The notes under the pieces: generated by a model | What the model was told of the DNA's origin: nothing | The model's database searches: none | Seen by the model: only the letters and a program-made list of their open reading frames with translations | Part shown: positions 1-7,001 of the stretch, piece after piece | How the letters are laid out: each line of letters starts with the position of its first letter | How positions within the stretch are numbered: the first letter of the stretch is position 1 | NCBI GenBank assembly: GCA_018398765.1 | Contig: JAHBMJ010000857.1 | Span: 2,513 to 12,512 of the forward strand | Source: Chromera velia | Taxonomy: Eukaryota > Sar > Chromeraceae | Direction of reading: 5' to 3' | Length of the DNA stretch: 10,000 nt | Translations under genes and position numbers: made by a program

Positions 1-2286
1 CCCCCCTGGGCGGACATGAAATGTTCCGTCTGATTCCAGAGCAGGGGAAGGATCTCTGGCGTCCAGCTCGTTCTGCGGGGAAGAATGTCTCCCCCCAAAA
101 AATCGGACAGCCCTTTGACTCTTCTTTCGAGCTTTTCTTTCTTATTTCTCGAAGCAGCTGCACGCACATCTTTCTCTGCATTCTCCAAACACTCTTGCAA
201 GAATTCAAGAATTTCGAGACACCCGTGGTTATCCTTTACCCAATTCCCTCCCGTGTCTCGAGGGGAGACACCTGCAATCACCTTTGCGAAATGCATAGCG
301 ATGGCCGACGTCTCGGACCCCGTGACTCCTTTGAAACCGTCAGGAGAACACTCGTTAAAGTAGGCGGCAGGGTAGATGCGGGCACTCTTCTGAGAGGAAA
401 GCGCTCGTTTGTACAGGTTGGCAAAGTCAGCGAACGTGAGCTTCTTGAGACAGAGAATGCGAGGGAATGACAGGCGCCCTTGTCCCCATTGTGTATCGAT
501 GAAGGTGGAGGCCGTCTCGGGGTCAAGGCCGAAGGAGTTGGGATCGACGAACAGTTGGAAAACCTCCCCAGAAGAGGTAAACAAGTCTTTTTCTTTCCCT
601 GCGTACCTGCACAACCATGAAACAGAACGGATCGAAGGGGCATGAGCCTGGAACAAAGAAAAGAGGGAGAGAATATATGAAGGAAGAGAGAAGGGAGGAA
701 GCGGGGGAGCGGGGGTTGGGGGGGGGGAGGAGAGAGGGAAAAAGGAAAGAAGACGGGAGGAAAAAATGAAGGAGGAAAGAGCAAAAGATAGGAGGGGGGC
801 AAGGAGGGCCGGGGGACATCAAGGAAGATAGATTCTGGAAGGAGGGAAGGAAAGAAGGCGGGAGGAAGGAAAGAGGGAGGAACGGAAGGACTGACTGACT
901 CTTTGAGCTCGCGAAAGTCTCCGAAGAACTCTAACTCATCACGCTGCTCGAAGATCTTCAGAGCGTCCAGAAAACCCTTGACATTCTTGTCGGCCTTGTA
1001 GTCGACCAGACCAGATGGGATGTCGTTCTTGAAGGTCTGCCAAAAGACGTCGTGGATGACGCTAAACAGACGAGTCAGCATGTTGTTGGATGACGCTGAA
1101 CAGACGAGTCAGCATGTTGTTATTGTTTACAGTGGTCTTCTGCCCCGCCGCCTGCATAATGTAGGATTCGAGGATTTTCCATCTCCCCTCCTTGCCGTTC
1201 CCACGCTGGAAGGCCCAGGGTTCCTCGAGGCACTCTCTCATCAGTCGCCCCCCCGAAAAGAAGGCGGGATCTGCCCTCGTCACATCACCCCTGCACAGAA
1301 AGAGGGAGAGCAAAGACTCTTCATCACTAAGTCTCATCAAGCCCAGCATGCACCATGATTGGTTGTGCCACTGTGTTGTCTCCAGTGAAATAATGATTAT
1401 TCAGTCGCATCATCATTATTTCAACCTGTGAAAATGATTACCGGAGGTGAAGATGATACAAAAGAGAGGAAAAACAAAGGAAGCAAGTCAGAAAGTGATG
1501 ACTGAAAGACCGTTCTGCCCACCTTGTCATCAAGAAGAAGAGGTTTCCCATCTCGAGTGCATCCTTCCTCTCTGCAACTTCCTCCATGTATTTGCTGAAA
1601 CGCTGGGATGCCTCGTTGGGTCCTCGCTGGCGTCTCCTCAGAAGGTTCAAGTTCTCTTTTGCCTGGACGGCGGATGTGGGTGGGGGCTCTGAAGGAGACG
1701 AGACTGCGGATGCAGACGACGGGGGAGCGACAGCAGTCACTGACAGAGGCACTTTTTGGATACCTACGGGGCGAGGTTCTCGAAGGATTGCACGCATTCT
1801 GTTCTCGATCTTCTCTACAAAGTGAGTCTCAAAGTCTGTCAGACGCTCGTTGAGAAGGTCTACGAGCAGATGACGGTGCTTCCCCACCTTCTTTCTCCAC
1901 TTCTTTTCTTTTTCTGAACGGTAGTGACCAACAAAGAAACCAGGCTTGGGTTTGGTGTTTTCTTTTTCAGACTCATCACTGTCTGACGTCTGTGTATCTT
2001 TTTTCTCCTTTCTCTTCTCATTCTTCTCTTTCCCTCTGTCACGGTCACCCTTCCCTGCACGCGTTTCTCCTTTCTCTCTCTTCTTAGGATCTCCTTCCTT
2101 GGCATCTGTGACCTTCTCTTTCTTTTGGCTTTTCTTCGAGGCAGGGTTCGACACTCGAATTCGTTCTTTCTCTCCGTCTCCCCCGGGCCTATCATCTCCC
2201 TCGGGAACTGAGACAACGGACGAGCCCGAGTCTGAAGCGTTTCGCTTCAGCCTGCCTCGTCTACGTCCCTCCTCTTGTGTAGACAT
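1..2286 (-). CDS. Gene A: unrecognised Lys/Glu-rich protein, at least three exons, frame broken by a 34-bp duplication, 3' end outside window
   Basis: I do not recognise this gene. Exons are 2286-1523, 1290-900 and 606 to beyond base 1; introns are 1522-1291 (GTGGGC...TGTGCAG) and 899-607 (GTCAGT...TGTGCAG). Residues 1 to about 115 are low-complexity, rich in Lys, Glu, Arg and Asp, with basic clusters like nuclear localisation signals. A helical basic segment follows (about 120-170), then a Pro/Ser-rich linker (about 180-215). Exons 2 and 3 encode a globular, Phe- and Leu-rich part with no motif I know. Exon 1 joins exon 2 in phase 2. Exon 2 joins exon 3 in phase 2 only if one copy of the 34-bp tandem repeat at 1055-1122 is ignored; as sequenced the frame shifts and meets a TAG. 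ATG 2286 is the first ATG I accept. A strong acceptor (TTTCCAG) ends at 2302, so an upstream exon is possible. It is divergent from the transposase gene. Exon calls are firm; function is unknown; a pseudogene is possible. Confidence 0.6.
660..890. repeat. Homopurine tract with long G runs, in intron 2 of gene A
   Basis: Almost all bases on the plus strand are A or G, so the sense strand of the intron is a long polypyrimidine tract. G runs at 703-707, 711-715 and 718-727 could form a G-quadruplex on the plus strand, and the mirror-like purine composition could form a triplex. It is low-complexity and non-coding; the Pro/Ser/Phe-rich reading frame through it is an artefact of composition. Confidence 0.8.
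1055..1122. repeat. 34-bp tandem duplication inside exon 2 of gene A
   Basis: Copies at 1055-1088 and 1089-1122 match at 32 of 34 bases. Thirty-four is not a multiple of three, so the minus-strand frame shifts. Both copies encode MLTRLFSVI in the same register, which shows that the frames on either side were once continuous. The one internal mismatch is synonymous (TTT versus TTC). Confidence 0.9.
1386..1423. repeat. 12-bp perfect inverted repeat in intron 1 of gene A
   Basis: The arm TGAAATAATGAT (1386-1397) is followed after 14 bases by its exact reverse complement (1412-1423). The left arm overlaps ATAATGATTAT (1390-1400), a motif that recurs in the AT-rich island at 4350-4510. This could be a short miniature-element remnant or an intronic hairpin. 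Confidence 0.7.
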
Positions 2287-2718
2287 TGCAGCAACAAGCT
2301 CCTGGAAACAGGAACAGCGAGCGGAATGGAACGGAACAACGCAGAACAACAAACCTGTGTCAATGAACAACGGCGCAATAGTCAATCAGACGGATGGATA
2401 AGCACCCAGATATCGACTGCAACTCTGCACGACCTCTCTGACAGTTCTCAGGAGAATTTTGTAGTCTCTGTCTTTTTCATTATGGCTGAGCTCTTGTCAT
2501 CCTTCTTTCTCCACGGCCAGACTCGGTCGACCGGACGTTCACGGTAAAAGTGAAAGTTGACCGTCACCGTCAATTTTTTTTTTTGCAGTGAGTGAGTGGC
2601 TATTCCGCTCGGCTGGCCGGGCCGGCCGGGCTGCGCGGGCCGCACGCGGTCCCGGCGCGCGGGATCTTGCCGCGAAAGTCACCCCGTCTACGCAACACGA
2701 TGCAATTAACATGCAGTG
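2287..2718. promoter_or_regulatory. Intergenic region upstream of gene A with a GC-rich core
   Basis: No convincing gene is seen here. Features include GGAAC-type short repeats just upstream of gene A, the direct repeat ACCGTCA near 2560-2572, a T10 run ending in GCAG (about 2576-2588) that looks like a plus-strand splice acceptor, and a block at 2611-2675 that is nearly all G and C with palindromes such as GGCCGGCC and GCGCGC. Its position between minus-strand gene A and plus-strand coding sequence fits a bidirectional promoter, but that is inferred from position only. No TATA-like element is obvious. Confidence 0.3.
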
Positions 2719-3160
2719 ATGGTGAAGAAGCCCAACTTGAAGCAACGAACAGCCATCGAACTTCACGTCAAATGTCGCAGCTGCAAGTGAGGTTCGATCT
2801 GAGGTCCGATTCATCTCTACTATACTGCAGTTGGAGATCCCGCGTCCCCTGAGAATCGAAGATAATTATCCACGGCGCCAGCTGTTGCGTTGCAGAATTC
2901 CAAAGTGGGCATCAAAGGTCCAGAGTCCGTCTCTGTTTTCAACGTACTGTTTGTGTCAAGATCCTCGGCTGTACACGTGTCTGCTGAACGTGTCTGCAAA
3001 TGCCTGTCAGAGGGCCCCGAGGAAAAGGCCTCGGAAAGAAAGGAAGGGGCAATGCCGGCGCTTGGATTGGAATAAGACAGAGAGACGAAGAGGTGCCAGA
3101 GGGGTGTTGGGCTTGCCCGGGACCTGGCTGTTTCAGTGTTTTCCGAACTTCGGGGGGTGA
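2719..3160 (+). CDS. Doubtful small two-exon gene (110 residues), function unknown
   Basis: ATG 2719 opens a 68-nt exon (2719-2786) that ends at a GTGAGG donor. A TTGCAG acceptor ends at 2895, and an in-phase exon (2896-3160) ends in TGA. The product would be basic with several cysteines, including a CRSC and a CLC motif, and a Lys/Arg-rich stretch. The evidence is weak. A second plus-strand frame is open across 2869-3075 and a minus-strand frame is open across 2820-3290, so the true frame is uncertain. It may instead hold upstream exons of the transposase gene, or be non-coding. I recognise no family. Confidence 0.2.
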
Positions 3161-3185
3161 TCTCGCAAAAAACATTTGCGTCTGA

Positions 3186-4274
3186 TACATAGACTGCCAC
3201 TCGTTTTCGTTTCTGCTGCCGAAGGAAGGTGGTGGAGGCGAGGGACTGGGGGAGGAGGGAGGGTTTGTCGAAAAAAACGTGGTTCTCCACACCCCTCTGC
3301 AGACCCTCGCTCTCGATGAGCCTGAGGCGAACAAAATGATGAACCGATTTGACAAAACCACCAGCGCACTCCCTTGCAGGTCAGTGAGTTTGCAGTACAA
3401 TCACCCTGCTGTCAGTGGTCTCTGTTTGTCCCTGTCTGTCTGTGTCTGTCTCTGTCTCTGTCTCTTTTGGATCTGTCTTTGTCTGTTTTTGTCTGTCTCC
3501 ACCATGTTTTTCTGAGCATTTTTCTCAGTCTAGTTTCTCAGTGTGAGAGTGGCTCTTTCTTGCATGCTCAGCCTTTCTCTGCACGGCTTTATGCACTGTA
3601 TGCATATCTTTGTTTGCAGGCTCTGTCAGGTGCCGACAGAGGATCTCGAATCGTTTCCCGCGGAAAGATGGGGAGCAAAAAACCGCGACTGGTATGAAGC
3701 TCGCCATAGAGAGATGCAGAGAAGGTGGGAAAGAAGCAGAGACGTCAGTTTGAGCGAGTCGAGGCGAAAGGACATAAAGGAAGAACTGGCACGCCTCCAG
3801 AAAGTCCACTCATTTCACTTCACTCCAACAGAGCCTTTTTTCTTTCAATTTGCGGTTTTCAATCCATTGTATCAAGCGCCTCCTGACGAAATGCACTCAG
3901 GTCGGCATGGCTGTGCATCTTACCTCACGGAGATGCTTCTCCACACCGAGACTGCTTTCTTTCCAAGGGGGTCAAGAAAGAAGAGCCTTGCTGCTTTTGA
4001 GCGATACCTATCAGATTTGCCTGTGCTTTCTGGGAGCATCCCCCTTCGAAATGTCTGCAGTTGGAATGGATTGACAGCCAGACAGAGAAAAGAGCTCCTC
4101 TGTGCGGCTCCTTTTGCCCTTGCAAATCTAGGGAAGAGGGAGGAAGAGAGTTTGAGTGTTCCGACAGTGCCTGTGTCACGCATCCAAACCATCGCTCGGA
4201 ATGCAGCTGTCGTTTCATGTCTTCGTAGGACTGCGTGGACTGAGAGTAGTTTGAATTCATTCAGCAAGGAGTAG
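3186..4274 (+). CDS. Tnp2/CACTA-like DDE transposase, C-terminal two exons, 5' part missing
   Basis: Exons run about 3186-3379 and 3620-4274. The intron 3380-3619 starts GTCAGT, ends TTTGCAG and joins phase 2 to phase 2 (AG|G, Arg). Visible in order are an Asp/Pro block (LALDEPEANKM), then CRLC across the junction, then about 50 charged helical residues, then FNPLYQAPPDEMH, then a Trp-containing segment ending LLCAAPFAL. In Tnp2-type and related KDZ/Plavaka transposases, a D-x-P segment followed by a CxxC and then a PPDxMH block is characteristic, and the D of DxMH is usually read as a catalytic acidic residue. The family assignment is from pattern memory and is an inference. The first exon's start is unknown; the frame is open only from 3186, just after a TGA. 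The N-terminal catalytic part is not seen, and the C-terminus ends earlier than usual. It is probably a degraded or partial mobile element. It is convergent with the TTLL gene. Confidence 0.55.
3419..3500 (+). repeat. TCTG/TCTC low-complexity tract in the transposase intron
   Basis: Imperfect repeats of CTGT and CTCT fill the first third of the intron 3380-3619 and supply a pyrimidine-rich sense strand. Open frames crossing it encode only Ser, Leu, Cys and Val. Confidence 0.8.
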
Positions 4275-4847
4275 TTTTGAATTCAACCATATCTTTCTAG
4301 TGTAAAGGCATGTGAGTGATAGTGGTAGAGGAATAAAGTGTGATCAAGATGTATAATGATTATTTATTTTGATAATAATTACTCATTATGATAATCATTA
4401 AGAGCTTAAAGTCTCTTTAATACATAATAATTATCTAAATTGATAATCATTATACATCCACCCTATAATGATTATAAACTTAAGTAATGAGTGAATAATC
4501 ATTATTGAGTTAACCCACTGATGTAATAATAATGATGATGATGATGACTCAGCCGATGAAGCCTATAGCTCCTGGCAGTCGATATATGCAGTGTTTAAAA
4601 TAAAATTTTTAAATTTGTTTTTATTAGTATTAAATTGGACACGTACACCATTCTAAGTTTTTTGTTTAATAGACGGTTTTAAACCAGGCCGGTTTTTTCA
4701 AGTTTTATTTAATACTATATAGACTATGATATAGCCTATATAGTATATCTAGATATATTATTACTTCCGCCCATTTTTTGATTCGTTCACTCGATTATTA
4801 ATTTCTTCATTCAGTCGTGGTGCTTCACAACCATGTATACGTAGTCT
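4275..4847. other. AT-rich intergenic island with repeated TAATNATTA dyads
   Basis: No gene is seen here. The stretch lies between the converging 3' ends of the transposase and the TTLL gene. The near-palindromes ATAATGATTAT and ATAATCATTAT occur at 4353-4363, 4391-4400 (short by one base), 4443-4453, 4465-4475 and 4495-4505. An AAT/GAT microsatellite lies at about 4525-4548. Composition is sharply more AT-rich than the flanking exons. It may hold the polyadenylation signals of both genes; AATAAA-type words are present by composition and not diagnostic. Confidence 0.6.
4713..4745. repeat. Inverted repeat, 10-bp perfect arms
   Basis: TACTATATAG (4713-4722) and CTATATAGTA (4736-4745) are exact reverse complements separated by 13 bases. 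The site is about 100 bases beyond the stop codon of the TTLL gene, where a 3'-end hairpin or cruciform could form; function is inferred only from place. Confidence 0.65.
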
Positions 4848-6924
4848 TTACTTCACCAGGCTTGCATCATCACATACCACGACATTCATCCTTCCATCTA
4901 ATCTGCTAACAGCTCGCAGCACGTCTGCACACCGCGCCCCATTATGCAGATTCCACAAGAGCCAAAAGAGGTCTCTGAATATACTTTCGTACTGTCCATG
5001 GTTCCGAATCATGATGCCTGCCTGCACTTCCACCAACCAGAGACGGAAGGAGGAGTCGAGGAGTGCGTCCAGGCCCATGAGCTCAAACAGACCGTCCCAG
5101 CCTTCGGGGGCCTGTCGCGTGGTGTTGAAGCGACTCTCGAGCAAGCGTGGGCGGGCGGCGGTAGAGACCTGTCGGATGATCTCTCTGGCGCTTTCGATCG
5201 TCTCTTCGAAGAACACTGGTGCGCTCGGAATGGCTCCTGAGCTCTCAAGGCGCTCTGCCAATTCTAAAAGAGTAATGTCCAGTTCCAAACTCCCGTTTTT
5301 TACCCTGGGGTGCGCCTTGCTCGATTCTGTATTTGTCACATGTACATAGTCCTCCTTGAGTGCTCCAGATTCGAGGGTGAACTTTTCGGGAGCGAGTCTG
5401 ACCAGAGACCAGCGCGAGAACATGACGACCAAAAAAGGAGAATCCAGACTGGCGATCGCCCAGAAAAAACGTTGATCCACCTTCCTGCCGTCAACAAGCA
5501 AAGGGCTGTCAATGTACCTGCACGACCGTTTGCAGCGGGGAGGGAAAAGGGTACGAATGTTGAAAGTTTGTCCTCTAGAGAAGAGAAGACACTCAAACAC
5601 GCGGAAGAAATTGGGACGGAGGAGAAGGAGCGAACGATAGAGAACAAAGAGGGAAAAGAGAAAGAAGAGAAAGAAAGGTGGAAGAAAAGGAAAGACTTCC
5701 TGCCGTCAACAAGTAGGGGTCTGTCAATGTACCTGCACGATAGAGAACAAAGAGGGAAAAGAGAAAGAAGAGAAAGAAAGGTGGAAGAAAAGGAAAGACT
5801 TCCTGCCGTCAACAAGTAGGGGTCTGTCAATGTACCTGCATGATAGAGAACAAAGAGGGAAAAGAGAAAGAAGAGAAAGAAAGGTGGAAGAAAAGGAAAG
5901 ACTTCCTGCCGTCAACAAGTAGGGGTCTGTCAATGTACCTGCATGATATGAGAATTCGATCAAGCTTGCGGAGAAAGGAAATTAACACAATCAACCGGTC
6001 GAAGGGGGAAAACACATTCGCAAGCTGAGTGGGGAGATCCTTCAAAAAGTTTGTCCTTCACAGACGAAAACAGAGTCATACAGAAGGACTGCAGAAAGGA
6101 GAGGGGGATTTGGTGGGGCAAAAACCAGGGACACGGAGAGGGAGGGAAGGAAGAAAGAGACACACGAACGACGGAGGGGAGGAAGGAATTGAGGAAAAAA
6201 GAAGGGAAAAAAGGGTGGAGGTAAGTGAAGAGCGAAAGGGAGGAAGCAGTTGAACTCTGAAAGAAAGGACTTGAGGAGGGAAAACAAACGAAAAAAGAAC
6301 CGCGCAGACTGGGGTGCAAAGGGAGCATTCGACTAGTTTCACTGGACCCTCGACACTGGCTGTTTGACTAGCTCTCGGCGTGTTGCAGGGCATACGTAAG
6401 GAACAGACCCCTTCCTTCAATATACTGACCTTTGTGCCAGGAGTGTTTCTCCCTTTGCAGTCATCCCTTGCGCCCTCTCTCTGATCTCTTCGAGGTCCTC
6501 CCCTATCCGCACCCCTCTGCCCCCCGACTCGTCTGGAAGTTTGGTCATCCACAGACCGTCTCCGAGAGGGGCCTCATTGTTGAAGAAGGCGTCGGCCTCC
6601 TCGGGAATGGAGAGGTCGAAGGTGGGGGGCTGGAGGTGAAGGAGGGAGGAGGCCTTCAGGGTCGAGTGGAGACCGTTCTTTGTTGTTATCACCTGCAGGT
6701 AGGCGTGCACACCCAAGTAACAGGCCAATCGTGAATAGTGAACTGTGTCTCAAACATATCGAGTGATGCATCGTAGGTCTTCCTTTGTTTTTGTGAGCCC
6801 TCTACCGTCAGAGAAACATATTGAGAACACCACACCAACACAGTTTTGTGGCATAGAACTATGGAATTCTTTGGGGGTGAACCGATGGGAACCGCTCTCT
6901 CTTTCTTCCCCTCTCTCTCCCCTC

Positions 6925-7001
<77 letters not shown>

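Noticed and set aside
1-606. HECT ubiquitin-ligase domain in gene A exon 3
   Set aside because: The start (DLFTSSGEVFQLFVDPNSFG) faintly recalls the HECT GLF...NPNS block, but the rest does not follow HECT and the catalytic Cys region cannot be seen.
278-899. Minus-strand Pro/Ser/Phe-rich reading frame running on from exon 2 of gene A
   Set aside because: It reads through the GTCAGT donor into a polypyrimidine intron and then crosses exon 3 in the wrong frame.
1946-2401. Plus-strand Ser/Phe-rich open frame
   Set aside because: It is antisense to the Lys/Glu-rich exon 1 of gene A.
2820-3290. Minus-strand 156-codon open frame
   Set aside because: It has no ATG start and Ser-rich shadow-like composition, and it overlaps plus-strand frames that have splice signals. 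I could not fully exclude it.
4944-5819. Plus-strand open frames opposite the TTLL last exon (and the same at 8994-9620)
   Set aside because: They are antisense shadows. The minus-strand frame carries the conserved TTLL motifs in both copies.
5634-5948. CRISPR array
   Set aside because: These are head-to-tail 103-bp tandem repeats without spacers, in a eukaryotic intron.
5960-6328. Minus-strand Phe/Ser/Leu-rich open frames
   Set aside because: These arise from the pyrimidine-rich intron strand and show no family features; exons 2 and 3 of the TTLL gene join perfectly without them.
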